64,000 bases of DNA from Botryosphaeria dothidea (lineage: Eukaryota; Ascomycota; Dothideomycetes; Botryosphaeriales; Botryosphaeriaceae): the NCBI GenBank assembly GCA_011503125.2, contig WWBZ02000022.1:2480001-2544000 (forward strand), read 5' to 3'. Made by a program: the position numbers and the translations under genes. A model generated the notes under the pieces. That model saw only the letters and a list, made by a program, of their open reading frames with translations. It made no database searches and was not told the origin of the DNA. This document shows, one piece after another, positions 14,409 through 25,343 of this stretch. Each line of letters starts with the position of its first letter. Position 1 is the first letter of the stretch.

Positions 14409-15101
14409 TCAGAAAGGCTTCGCAACCTTCCTGCTCTCGGTGAGGCCCGTCTTGGGATCCCTGAACTCCTTCCAGCTGATCGGATACATCTGGTTCTCCG
14501 CTTCGCTCTTGGCCATCACGACACCAAGCTCGTTCGTCGCCGTCGAGAGGTAGTAGTTCGACTGATCTCCCAAGGAAATCTATCCCAATATCAGCATTCA
14601 TATCCACTCTGCGTACCATGTTCTCTAAGAGAAACCACATACCACGACGCCCCTCACAATGTCTCCCACCCTGAACATTTCTCCGATCTTGACCCTATCC
14701 TTCTCCGTCGCCCGCACGTCCTCCCTCCGAATGATGCCTTGAAAGCCCTCTCTACAAACCGTCTGACCAACCACAAGTATCTCCACCGTCGCCTGCCTCG
14801 GCGTCAAGCGCGTCACGCGCGCCAACACCACCGAATCGACCTCAGGCAGTACGTTCGACGCGCCAATGCTAGCATATGCAGATCCGGTCTGGGCACTCGG
14901 GCGGGCGATCGAGAGGGCGGGCATGGAGGAAGTGGTGGTCGATGCGCCGGCGGCGGCACGCTTGAGCGGCTTGGTCTCGCTGACGGGGCCGAGCAGCGAC
15001 GCGCAGAGCTGTGCGTCCTGGATGTGGATGCCCGGGCCGGGCGCGTACTTGGAGGAGGCGCCGAGGGGCTGGCCGGGGAGGGAGAGGGCCGGGAGCGACA
15101 T
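14409..15101 (-). CDS. CSL4: Exosome complex subunit CSL4
   Basis: S1-domain cap subunit of the RNA exosome, which degrades and processes RNA in nucleus and cytoplasm. Two exons (15101-14643 and 14579-14409, phase-0 intron of 63 nt) give 209 aa. The N-terminal domain contains the PGxGxxIxxxxLxASLLG-type block (residues ~22-40). After a low-complexity Ser/Ala linker comes the S1 core: DSVVLARVTRL, then GIIRREDVRATEKDRV, then MFRVGDIVRGVV joined across the intron to ISLGDQSNYYLST. The C-terminal SWKEFRDPKTGLTE stretch is typical of fungal CSL4. It is divergently arranged with glyoxalase II. Confidence 0.93.
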
Positions 15102-15483
15102 TGCGGGCGGAGTGATGCGGAGCAGCTGTTGTGGAGGTGGAGTTCCTGGACGGAAGTGCTGGGGCTTGCGATGGCACTCTGGGTGAAATTTGTGATCACG
15201 TGCGGTGGAGCTTGGGCGGAGTTAGTGAAATTACCGCCGATGACGTCTTGGAGAGTGGGCGGGAGACGAGTAAGCCGAAGCGGGGCGGAAGCTTCGCGCT
15301 CACGATGCTCTCCGCCCGCACGTTTTCAATTGCTGCCGCCATCCTCCTCATGAGTTTTCTCGCAACCGTACTGAAGAGAGCGCCGTACCAATCTTCTTTT
15401 CGATTGACTCCGAGAGTAAGCCCTCAGCCAATGGGCTCCGTAGCTTTGGACTGACCAGGGAGTAGCTATCCACCGCACGCACC
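15102..15483. promoter_or_regulatory. Shared promoter of CSL4 and glyoxalase II
   Basis: The 382 bases between the two divergent start codons should hold both promoters. They contain a TCACGTG (E-box-like, near 15194) and a TGACGTC (CRE-like, near 15240). Whether either is used is unknown. Confidence 0.5.
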
Positions 15484-16404
15484 ATGCATATCCAATCAAT
15501 TCCTATGTGTAGGTTGAAGCCACCACCAAGGTGCTCACTTTTCTAATGCCCGGCGCGCTAGGGGAGGGGAGCGGCAACAACTATGCCTACCTCGTCTCCG
15601 ACGACAAGACCAAGGACGCTGTGATCATTGATCCCGCCAACCCTCCAGAGTAGGTCCTATCAAATCTCGAATAAGCGAGCGCTGATTGGATTTTCCCAGG
15701 GTGCTCCCCGTGCTCAAGCAACAGGCCGAGAGCGGTGCCATCAAGCTTTCGAAGATCATCAACACGCACCACCATCACGACCATGCAGGCGGCAACGGCG
15801 AGCTCCTGAAGCACTACAAGCTGCCCATCGTCGGCGGCAAGGACTGCGCATATAAGACGGAGACCCCGGCACACAAGACAACGTTCACCATTGGCGAGGG
15901 TATCAAGGTTACCGCATTGCACACACCATGCCATACCCAGGATAGCATTTGCTACTTCTTCGAGGATTGCAATGACAAGGCGGTCTTCACGGGCGACACA
16001 CTGTTCATTGGCGGATGTGGACGCTTCTTCGAGGGCACCGCTGCGGAGATGCACAAGGCCCTGAACGAGACCCTGGCTGCGCTGCCTGATGACACCAAGG
16101 TCTTCCCTGGCCACGAGTATACCAAGGGTAATGTTGCCTTTGGCAAGAAGGTCCTCCAAAACGAGGCAATCTCGAAGCTGGACACTTTCTCGCAAGAGAA
16201 CAAGCAGACGCAGGGCAAGTTCACCATTGGTGACGAGAAGAAGCACAATGTGTTTATGAGGGTCACAGTAAGTCATGCCCATTAATTTATTAGTGCCGGA
16301 TCATCCACTTATTTTTCCAGGACCCCGAGATCCACAAGGTTGTTGGCAAGTCAGGCCCGGTTGAGGTCATGGCTATTCTCCGTGAGATGAAGAACAAGTC
16401 GTAA
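15484..16404 (+). CDS. GLO2: Glyoxalase II (hydroxyacylglutathione hydrolase)
   Basis: Hydrolyses S-lactoylglutathione to lactate and glutathione, the second step of methylglyoxal detoxification. Four exons (15484-15508, 15562-15649, 15700-16267, 16321-16404) give 254 aa. The first exon is only 25 nt (MHIQSIPM); introns 1 and 2 both use GTAGGT donors and their removal restores MWEGSGNNYAYLV and PANPPEVLPVL. Metallo-beta-lactamase zinc ligands are clear: THHHHDHAGG (residues ~60-69), HTPCHTQDSI, GDTLFIGGCGRFFEG and PGHEYT. Length fits the cytosolic eukaryotic enzyme; no mitochondrial presequence is seen. Confidence 0.95.
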
Positions 16405-16592
16405 GGCAGGTAGCTGGAATGAACATAGCGTTCCTGTGATCTTGCCTGCTATCGCATCTCCACGTGATGCCACTATCGTGAGCGAAGAAAAATCAATACG
16501 TTTCGTTATTGGCGCACAGAATGCGCAGTTTTGATATGCCAGACCTCTGAACGCCAACGCGATGCTATGCTTTGACACCCATAAGAACCACC

Positions 16593-17342
16593 TCAATATA
16601 GCCCAAAATTATTCCACCATGTATAGCCAAACACCACGGCCACACTGGCCGCCGCATACCACATCTGCAGCTCCACAACGGCCCAAATCCATAGGACACC
16701 CACCGGCGGTGCCCTCTTCATTACCGCATAGTATCCGAACATGTTCCCCATGTAAACGCAATAGCACCCAGCCGACACGGCCGTAGCGAAGAATATCGCT
16801 TGCCTCGCCCTCGGGAACCGCATCGCCGTCGCCGTCTTGAAGAGGTACACCGTGAACCACAAGATGGGCGCAACCTGCGCCGTCCTGCCCCAAATCTCGC
16901 CCCAATTGATGTCCTCCCTGTATTGATTGTGCACCAGCACGTCGAGCGTGAAATGGATCGTGCTCATCGTGAACGCGTACAGCAGCGCCTCGGCTCCGGG
17001 ACCGAACTCGTCCCCATCCGACACACGCACGCCGTCGACGGGAAACTCGACTTCCTCCCCTTCCAAGCTCGACACGTGTTTGCCGGAGCGCTGGAGCTCG
17101 CGCATGCGCTCGTCGGCGAGATCGTAGAGGGTTTTGCCCTTGGGGCCGGAGAAGTCGGCCATCGCCATGGGGATGCCGAGCTCATTCTCCGTGGCTTGGT
17201 CGTCGGGGAGTTTCGAGTAATCGATTTTGGAGGCCGAAGGGGCGGGTTTGGGCGCCTTTGCGGAGGAGAGAGGCGTGCCAGCGGCTTTCGCGGCGGCGCG
17301 GCGTTCTTTGCGGTTGCGAGGTTGCGGTTCGGAGTCCGCCAT
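16593..17342 (-). CDS. Conserved fungal four-helix membrane protein
   Basis: Single exon, 249 aa from the ATG beginning MADSEPQPRNRKERR. The frame is open for another 67 codons upstream, but that stretch is arginine-rich and lies in the shared promoter, so the shorter start is preferred. The first ~100 residues are polar and Lys/Ala/Pro-rich; the C-terminal half holds about four hydrophobic helices (around ALLYAFTMSTIHFTLDVL, VAPILWFTVYLF, AIFFATAVSAGCYCVYMG and VGVLWIWAVVELQMWYA). It resembles a widely conserved Pezizomycotina membrane family of unknown function. It is convergent with glyoxalase II and divergent from GPI12. Confidence 0.85.
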   Translation of the reverse strand: MADSEPQPRNRKERRAAAKAAGTPLSSAKAPKPAPSASKIDYSKLPDDQATENELGIPMAMADFSGPKGKTLYDLADERMRELQRSGKHVSSLEGEEVEFPVDGVRVSDGDEFGPGAEALLYAFTMSTIHFTLDVLVHNQYREDINWGEIWGRTAQVAPILWFTVYLFKTATAMRFPRARQAIFFATAVSAGCYCVYMGNMFGYYAVMKRAPPVGVLWIWAVVELQMWYAAASVAVVFGYTWWNNFGLY

Positions 17343-17740
17343 GGCGAATTGTTGCGGGTTGATTTCTAGATTTAAGGATCGGGCGGGAGGCGGCGAGTTA
17401 GGGGGTTTGTTGTTGTGGTGTGGCAGGTGGTGAGCTCTCTCTCGAGCTATGAATAGTTTACGAGCTCCCGACTGCGCGGGCCGGAAAGCGCTCACTCGGC
17501 ATCTCCGCGAGCAAGATTCCCGACGATTGCGGAGACCGATCAACCGACCGACGTCAGGGTCCAGACAGCAGCGCAGCAGAACCAGCTCCCATTCAGCCGG
17601 AGCTACAGCTTCCTAGCCTGCCTTTCCCTCCGCGCTTCCCCAGGATCTACTACTATGAAGGTCTACACCACCGTTTCTGCCCCGTCCCAAGCCATTGAGC
17701 GCTGAGCTCATCCTGTTTGCACCAGCAGCAACCGTTCAAG
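17343..17740. promoter_or_regulatory. Bidirectional promoter region of the membrane protein and GPI12
   Basis: About 400 bases between divergent start codons; both promoters must lie here. No TATA element stands out, as expected for housekeeping genes. Confidence 0.4.
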
Positions 17741-18714
17741 ATGTCGTGGCTCACATGGGCTGCCGCTCCCATCCTCATCGCCGCGTTCTGGGTGTACACG
17801 GTGCACATGAGCCGCACGCTGCCCACATTGGAGGGCAAGCGCATCGCCCTGCTGATCGCCCACCCGGACGATGAGGCCATGTTCTTCGCGCCCACTATTC
17901 AGGCCCTGACACGACCGGAGCTGGGAAACCATCTGAAGATCCTGTGCCTGTCGAGTGGTGAGTGCTGCAGCTATACACCCTGGGAAGCAGGGCAGCGCGT
18001 TAACCAGACAATCTCCACGCGCAGGAGATGCAGACGGCCTGGGCGAAACACGCAAGCAGGAGCTGCTGAAAAGCGGCATGCTGCTGGGCCTCCGCAACGA
18101 AGACGACATGCTCGTCATCGAAGACAGGTACCTCTCCACCAGCTCACCCCCCGTCGCACTCCACCACAACACCCGCTAACCCCGCCTCCCACAGCAACTT
18201 CCCCGACTCAATGAGCGTGACCTGGAACCCCAAACTCCTCTCCAACCTCCTCACAAAGGCCTTTGCCCCGAACATGACCACGACGCCCACCACGCGCGCC
18301 CCGACCTCCACCATTGACGTGCTCGTAACCTTCGACGCGGGCGGCGTGTCGAACCACCCGAACCACCGCTCGCTCTACCACGGCGCACACGCCTTCCTCA
18401 AGGCCCTGATGCACCGCCACGCCGGCTGGGAGTGCCCGATCAAGCTGTACACGCTCACTACCGTCAACATCGCGCGCAAGTACGCGAGCGTGCTGGACGC
18501 GCCGGCGACGATCCTGGCGACTCTGCTGCGCCGGAAGGAGGTCGGCGCGTTCCCGACGCCGCTGCTGTTCGTGAGCGGGCCGGCGCAGGTGCGGACGGCG
18601 CAGGGGGCCATGGTCAAGGCGCATAAGAGCCAGATGGTGTGGTTCCGGTGGGGGTGGATCGGGATCGGGAGGTACATGGTGATGAATGATCTGAGAAGGG
18701 AAAAGACGGGGTGA
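17741..18714 (+). CDS. GPI12: N-acetylglucosaminyl-phosphatidylinositol de-N-acetylase
   Basis: Second enzyme of GPI-anchor synthesis (PIG-L family), acting on the cytoplasmic face of the ER and removing acetyl from GlcNAc-PI. Three exons (17741-17957, 18025-18127, 18195-18714) give 279 aa. An N-terminal signal anchor (residues ~5-22) precedes the zinc-site motif AHPDDEAMFF (His41, Asp43, Asp44). Splicing gives SSGDADGLGETRKQELLKSG, then VLVTFDAGGVSNHPNHRSLYHG, which contributes the second metal histidine (HPNH). A C-terminal hydrophobic patch (MVWFRWGWIGIGRYMVMN) is also typical. An alternative in-frame ATG at 17717 adds eight residues. Confidence 0.95.
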
Positions 18715-19060
18715 TGGGATGTGGTAGCGTACAAGATGAAAAGGCAGGCGCCAGCGCTCGGATACTTTGACACTAAGCATTCTATAGGTGTTTGCATGAA
18801 GATTGAGACTTTATTTTGGTGGAGACCTGTACGTATCCTGGCCTAGACTTTATGAGAGTATTGAACGAATGACGCCTCTCTACCTCCTTTACAGGTTACC
18901 TTCCTAACAACCCAACCCCTCTGGTATCTGTCCATGAAATTTGCAATGCAAACCCAAACCCAATGCAATTACGTTAGGCATTACGGAGAGTCATAAAAGG
19001 GAATTCAGAAACGAAGACACAAGAAAAAGTACCGGGGTATCCTCTTGCCGCCATACGCTC
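18715..19060. other. Convergent 3' intergenic region
   Basis: Holds the 3' ends of GPI12 and the tyrosinase gene; no gene seen. Confidence 0.5.
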
Positions 19061-20529
19061 TTACGCGTACACGTAGCAGAAGGGCCCTGCGGTCGTACTC
19101 ATCACATCCCGCACCTTGTACACCTTGTCCGTCACGAAACCAAGGTTCATGGTATCGTCGTACGTGACGTTCGGGCTCGGCGGGCTGTTGAGCAGCGTGC
19201 CGGTGCCCATGAGCGCCTTGGGGCCGTACGTCCGCTCGGCCGGGCTCAGCTGCTGCCACTCCCACCAGAGGCGGTCGACGTTGGCGTGGTGCAGGTAGAA
19301 GGCCGGCTCGGCGGGGCTGGTTAGGAAGTCGGCGCCTGGGTCGCCGCCGATGCTGTAGTGGCCGCCGCCGTGCACGCCGATCTCGCCGTCGCCCGGGTAC
19401 GCCTGCATCGTCATCTGGAAGTCGTAGACGTCCTGCGTGCGCCGCAGCAGGTCGAGCACGCCCGTGCCGTTGGCGTGCCGCTTGTTGACCGCGTTATTGA
19501 GGTCGCGGCGCAGGCAGCGCGGGTTCCACAGGAAGTCGTCGTCCTTGGCGGGCGTGATGGACGCGCCGATCGTGCTGCCGTTCAGGACGGCCAGGCCGAC
19601 GGGCCCGAGGTTCACTGTGTTGCGTGTGAGCTTTTTTTTGTACATTTGGCATGGCTGTGTTATTCGACTTACCGGTGTAGTTCGCGAATGGGCCCTTGGT
19701 GACGCAGCCGCCTCCGCTTCCGTGGGGGAGCTTGATGGGGTTGTCGCCGGCTCCGACCACGAGGGCGCCGACTTCGTCAGTGTCCACGCCGTTGCCGCCG
19801 AGGCTGGTGGCGGACCCGTCAAAGAGAGGCGAGTTTTCGAGTCCGGTTTCGGCAGTCTTGGTCCAGTCCCAGTAGGGCTGGGCGCCTATGTAGCCGCATT
19901 CTTCTTTCAGGGCCTGCTCGTACTCCCACACGTACCAGCGGTGCCAGCTGAGGAAGGTCGCTGAGTAGTGGACGAAGAAGGTTTGGTTGATGTGGGACAC
20001 CACCCAGTCGTCAAAGTGCGACTTTGCTCCTGGCGCAAGGTTGGAAGGTGTCTTTGCGGGCTTGGCTTGGAGACATTGGACGGCATTGGTGTACGATATC
20101 CTCTCCTCGGCGCTTAGGTCTCCCCTATCGAATGGGTCAGTGGTTGGTCACTTGTGGAGCAAAGCAGAGTTGTGGTCCGCCCAGTTGAGGGTTGCATATA
20201 ATTGGTGGCACTGTCATGGGCAATCAAAGACATAGTCGGAAGATGACATAATCCAGATTGCATATGGAAGGTGATCCCGAAGTAGGACAAGAAGAAAGTG
20301 CTTACCATTCTTTACGGGTGACCACCTTATCGGGTGTACAACTTCCATCTTTCGGCACGTGTCTCAGGGCCGTCTCTAGGGCATGCTTTGAGAAACCGTC
20401 TAGCGAAGCCGTGGAGGCATCAAAGGCGGTCGGCAGGCCCCAAGGACTATCGTTACCAGGTGCAGTAGGAGCGGCGTTGGTAGTGGCTACCAACAGGCCG
20501 GCAGCGGGAAGGAACTTAGTCAAATGCAT
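19061..20529 (-). CDS. Secreted tyrosinase-like copper oxidase
   Basis: Type-3 dicopper phenol oxidase. Three exons (20529-20306, 20124-19673, 19614-19061) give 409 aa; intron 1 is unusually long (181 nt), intron 2 is 58 nt. The signal peptide (MHLTKFLPAAGLLVATTNA) indicates secretion. The CuA site is HFDDWVVSHINQTFF followed by VHYSATFLSWHRWYVWEYE; the CuB site is GVHGGGHYSIGG and AFYLHHANVDRLWWEWQ. The NYT-to-VNLGPVGLA joint across intron 2 is typical of the family. The short length lacks the C-terminal hemocyanin-like domain of long fungal tyrosinases, fitting the secreted short class. Substrate (monophenol or catechol) is not predictable. Confidence 0.92.
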
Positions 20530-23500
20530 GACCCCAGAAAAAAGACAAAATTAAGTTCAGCAGGACAATTAATGGATGCTGGGGGCCACGACCTCTTTTA
20601 AAGATCGGCTTTGCGGAGGTTCTTTCTGAGATCGACGAGAGAAGTGAACACTGAGTAAATCAGCTGAGTGGAAGAACGGTCCAAGGGACAGCTGAAGGAA
20701 AATGACAGTGATGGCAAGGAAATGCTGGTGTAGAAGACAAGGTCAAGCGTTGGACAAGCCTCCTGCTCTCATTTATATCCATCGTGGACCTTGAAGCCTG
20801 GCGACATGTCGGCGAGTCGGCGACAGGAGACAGAAGGAATCGGCTCCGCAGTGCGACGAGAGTCAGGCTCATAGCCTCGTGCAATTTCTATGATACAGCC
20901 CTACTTGATGGCCTGGCGGAGGATACGAGTGGCCAAGAAGTCGGCGAGGACCTGGCGGAGCTGTCATTATCCCTGGAGGTGCAGAATTGACTGTCTTGGC
21001 CACATATTGTGCATAGGGCAACCCAGACGATTGCCAAGAAGGGAAAGGTCCGCACGCCGTGTCACTGGGCGAAGGCGGTCATGATTACACCGGCAGCATC
21101 AGTTGACGGTCGCGGACGAGGGCGCGGAGGATGGACGGGCAAGGCTTGGGCGGTGGGCGGTGGACGCGGCGCCCCTCTCTCTTTCCCCGGACGAAGGTCT
21201 ACCTGGCTCTGGGATAAGCAGACACCCACATCAGTCAAGCAGCAGGGCGATCACTAGTGACAAGCGATGCCCAGCCAAAAATTACCGATAGGGCTGTGGC
21301 TGAAACCGGCAGTTCATGGCGACGATCATGGTGCGGAGGGTCGAAAGGGCGGCGTCTTGGGCTGAGTGAGCGTGGCTTCGCTAAAGCTGGGCGGCAGGCA
21401 AGGAAGCGCGGCGCTGCGCCGTCGGGCGGCCGAAGGACGGTCGACCAACAGCACAAGTCCACACTCGGCTATGCGGTCACGGCTGCAGGCCAGCTTCACC
21501 TCGATGATGTGCAACCTCGGCCGAGCTGAGACGGCGAGTCGCGGCTGAGATCTGTCGACCGTCGGGAATCGATGGAGCCGATGGAGCGGATTCCCGATGT
21601 TCCTGGCCGTCCCGAGCGAACAGCTGCTGCCTGTCTCCGAGCAGCATTGCCTCAAAGGATTTAGCTGCAGGGCTGATCTTGTCGTCTTGAGAGTCACTCC
21701 ACCTTCGTCCGTCAGCAGCCCGCTTCTCCAGCAGGGAAAACACAGCGTGGAGTGCAGACATTCGCTTTCCGAGCGGACATTCCGACAGCTCGACTTTCTC
21801 TTCCATTCTATTTTGAGACATGCCAGTCCTGCTGCATCCTGACGTCCTTACTAGACCAAAGCGACTCCGAGTCCACGTTCCCACGTTACACCGAATACCA
21901 GGCCTGGCTGCTGCAGACAGGTCAAAGGACTTGCTGTGTCCAGGTTACGATGCTCTCGTAATCTGCAAACTCACGCGACAAGCTTAAATCTGTGCAGCCT
22001 TGAAGCCGTACGCTCGGGATACATGCGTGTCATACAGCCGTACCACGTGCTACACGAGGCGAAGTTTGTTTTCGCTGTGAAACCTTTGAGGCTCACCCGT
22101 CTGTCGGCATGCCGAAAGAACAAGATAGGGATCTTGACGCGTTACGGGAATCGGTCTGCACGGCCTCGGAGGCGGCTAGGAGGCATACCTGCCAGAAGTC
22201 ATTTCGGAAAATCAGGCTGAGCTCTTTCGTCCGACCAAGTGCCTTTGGTACCAACGATTTGTGAGAACACGGCTCTCTCGTCCGGACCAATCCCAGGGAA
22301 TCTCGGAATAATGGGGAGGTGGCTCATGCGGCCGGTAAGAAAATTTGGCAGAGACGACAGGATGAAATGACTGTCTACTCCTCAGTGCTGACACCCTCCT
22401 AGGTCGTTGAGAGACTCGCAGGCGCCTGGACTCGCGCTTACAGAGACAGTTGAGCCGAGTTCCAACGTGGTGAGGAGCTATAAGACGCCATGTGCTTATG
22501 CCGAGCAAAAAGCAGCCCCGAACTTTCCGACTGGCCTGACGCTGATCGAGGCATTGGTATGGACTTGAGGAATGAGAGGAAGGACTGTACGCTCAAGCCC
22601 GTGTGGTCTGTAAGGCGGAGCGCTCGCGGCAGATATCCAATTGAGAGCGGCATGGGAGTGCCTTCCTGATTGGTCGTGTCGAACTACCTTCGACACGGAT
22701 GGGTAATCGGAAAAGTTGGTTGTACATTATTTAAGGCTGAAGGTTTTGTCAATAGTGTCCCTGTAAGCTGACCGTTTCTGGCGGGTGGAAACGGCGGCGC
22801 CATCCGCCCGCTTGACTCAGCCACGAAGGCTATAGAGGCGTAACAACGAGCGTTTGCAAACAGGACGAATGTGACCCTCGGAGCTGAGTGGACCATGAAG
22901 ATGAAACTTTGGACGCAGAAACTAGAGTGTGCGTGGGTAAAGGAAACGATAGGCGCACCATCACGGCGCAAAGAGGAATCAGCCTTCGCAACCGCAGACC
23001 GCAGGAAAAGCGGTAGGCTCCAAGCGAGTAAATAGGCGTACCCCGCAGAGGCAGGTGTTGAGAGAAGAAGGTTGGTGGTGAGGGAAAAATCACGAAGCCA
23101 GGCTCATGTGTGAACCTGCCGAGCGCAGCGCTAGTCCACGAACGGAAGGTGGGTGATGCTTATCTCCAACCAAGAGCGCCTGTACCTCCTGAAACGACTC
23201 CGCCATCTCCAACTCGGCCAAAGCGCCGCTCCTCGACGTCGTGCTCGCGCTGTTTGCGCTCCACCTTCTCCATCTGCTTGGGGCGCTTGGTTTGTCTCTC
23301 CGTCTCGGCGCTCAGGTCCCAAGGAATGCTTGACACATTGAAGCATCTCATTCGTTCCTTGGCTGACATTGTTAATGAAAGCGCCTACCGCTATGCCTGC
23401 AGTCTCCACCTTTCACGAGACTTTAACATCTTCCAGAAGCCATGTCCCTGCGCGAAACCGAACACCTGCTTGGTCGGGCATAGGACGCTAAATAGCAGAT

Positions 23501-23608
23501 CACGCCGTGCTCCCAACCGGCACAAGGCGAACAGCACATATAAATCCATCATGGCTGCCTTCATTTCCCGTCTTCAGCGCACCTGCTCAGCAGCGTCCCT
23601 CGTGAAAA
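20530..23608. other. 3-kb gene-free region
   Basis: Contains the tyrosinase promoter (a TTTAAA-rich element lies ~70 bases upstream of its ATG) and the carboxypeptidase promoter. Longer frames (for example 21477-21884 minus) are arginine/serine-rich, overlap frames on the other strand and show no domain. No transposon hallmarks seen. Confidence 0.45.
23539..23545 (+). promoter_or_regulatory. TATA box of the carboxypeptidase gene
   Basis: TATAAAT lies 64 bases before the chosen start codon, a normal fungal spacing. It also argues that the out-of-frame ATG at 23551, only 6 bases past it, is upstream of the transcript. Confidence 0.6.
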
Positions 23609-25343
23609 ATGCGGTCCTCTTTTGCTGCCATTCTCGCCGTCGCCAACCTGGCCTTGGCTGCTCCCTTCTCCGGTGACGACAAGCACTCCAAGGTCAAGAG
23701 GGACGGTGTCACCTATGACGTCTTCCGCGCTGCTACCGGCGCCAAGCTGGAGTATGTCAAGAACAGTGGCGTTTGTGAGACAACTCCGGGGGTGAATCAA
23801 GAGTCTGGATACCTCTCCGTCGGCACGAACATGAACATGTGGTATTGGCTCTTCGAGGCACGCTCAAACCCGAGCACGGCGCCCTTGGTTGCCTGGTTCA
23901 ATGGCGGGCCCGGATGTAGCTCCATGATCGGCCTCTTCCAGGTTCGTAGGAGAATACCTCCTCCCATGTCACATCAAACTCACCGTTTCACGTGCAGGAA
24001 AATGGTCCGTGCCACTTCGTCGACGGCTCGACTGAGCCTACCTTGAACCCGTATTCATGGAATAGTTACGCAAACATGATATACGTGGACCAGCCCATCG
24101 GTAAGATGCCGATTCTTAATATCGAAAAGAAAAAGAGAGCTAACACGTGATGAAGGTGTCGGTTTCAGCTATGGAACGGACGACGTGACCTCCACAGCTA
24201 CGGCCGCCCCCTATGTTTGGAAGCTTATTCAAGCGTTCTACGAATTACATCCGGAGTACGAAAGCCGAGGTTTGTCATCCGGCCACCAAGCCCGATTATC
24301 TGCTAATACTTTCCAGATTTCGCCATTTTCACGGAATCCTACGGAGGGTAAATTGAGCACCGTGATCCACGTAGAAAAACAGAATGCTAACTTCTACCAG
24401 CCATTATGGCCCTGAATTTGCTGCCTATATCCAGGCTCAAAACAAGGCTATCGATAACGGGTCCGTCAAGGGCGAAAAGATCAATCTCATTGCTCTCGGC
24501 ATAAACAACGGTTGGATCGATGCGGAGCTCCAGGAAAAGGCCTACATCGACTACAGTCTGAACAACACTTACAAGAAGATCATCACCTCCAGTGAAGCAA
24601 CCTCTTACTACAATGCTTACCAAAACACCTGCCTGCCGGCAATCAAGGCCTGCAAGAGCTCTGGGACCAACAGCGCATGCACGAATGCCGATAGCAAATG
24701 CTACAACAGCATTGAGGGTCCTCTCAGCCAGGAGGCTGACTTCAACGTCTATGACGTCCGAATCTCATCGAGCGCCACTGATCCGCCGGAAACGTACGCC
24801 GACTACCTTGCGAGGTCGGACATAGTGAAGAAGATCGGGGCGAAGTAAGTAAGCCTGACTCTGTGCCAAGATTAATCCGCTCATCTGTCTTGTTCAATAG
24901 GTCCACTTATCAAGAATGTCCAAATGCTCCTTATCAGAAATTTTCCTCCACCGGTGACAACCCACGCTCTTTCCTCGATGAGCTTAACTCCGTCGTTCAG
25001 TCCGGAATCACGACTCTAGTCTGGGCTGGGGACGCTGATTGGATCTGCAACTGGATGGGCAATCTCGCTGCCGCGAACGCGGTGGAATTCGGCTCCCAGA
25101 GCGCATTTAGATCTGCTCAGCTGAAGGCATACAATGTCAACGGCAAGCAGGGCGGCACTTTCAAGACCGTGGATAATTTCTCTTTCCTCCGGGTCTTTGC
25201 GGCCGGACACGAGGTCCCTTATTACCGTAAGTGTAAATTAAAATATCAGGAACTGCATACATTGCTGACTTGTCCCAGAGCCGGCCCTTGCGCTGCAGGT
25301 GTTCAAGCAAGTCCTACAAGGCAAGGGTATCTCGTCCACTTAA
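23609..25343 (+). CDS. Secreted serine carboxypeptidase (S10 family)
   Basis: Removes C-terminal residues from peptides, usually at acidic pH. Seven exons (23609-23941, 23998-24100, 24156-24269, 24317-24347, 24401-24844, 24901-25226, 25279-25343) give 471 aa. Signal peptide is MRSSFAAILAVANLALAAP. The substrate-binding WFNGGPGCSS block and ENGPC follow. The catalytic triad is Ser191 in TESYGG (on the 31-nt exon 4), Asp386 in WAGDADWICN and His445 in AAGHEVPYYQP, the last motif split by the final intron. All frames close. The Lys-Arg at the start of the mature region (KVKRDG) may be a propeptide site. Extracellular rather than vacuolar location is inferred from its similarity to secreted fungal S10 enzymes. 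Confidence 0.95.

Noticed and set aside
23551..23676. Upstream out-of-frame ATG overlapping the carboxypeptidase start (possible uORF)
   Set aside because: It lies only 6 bases after the TATA box, so it should be upstream of the transcription start.
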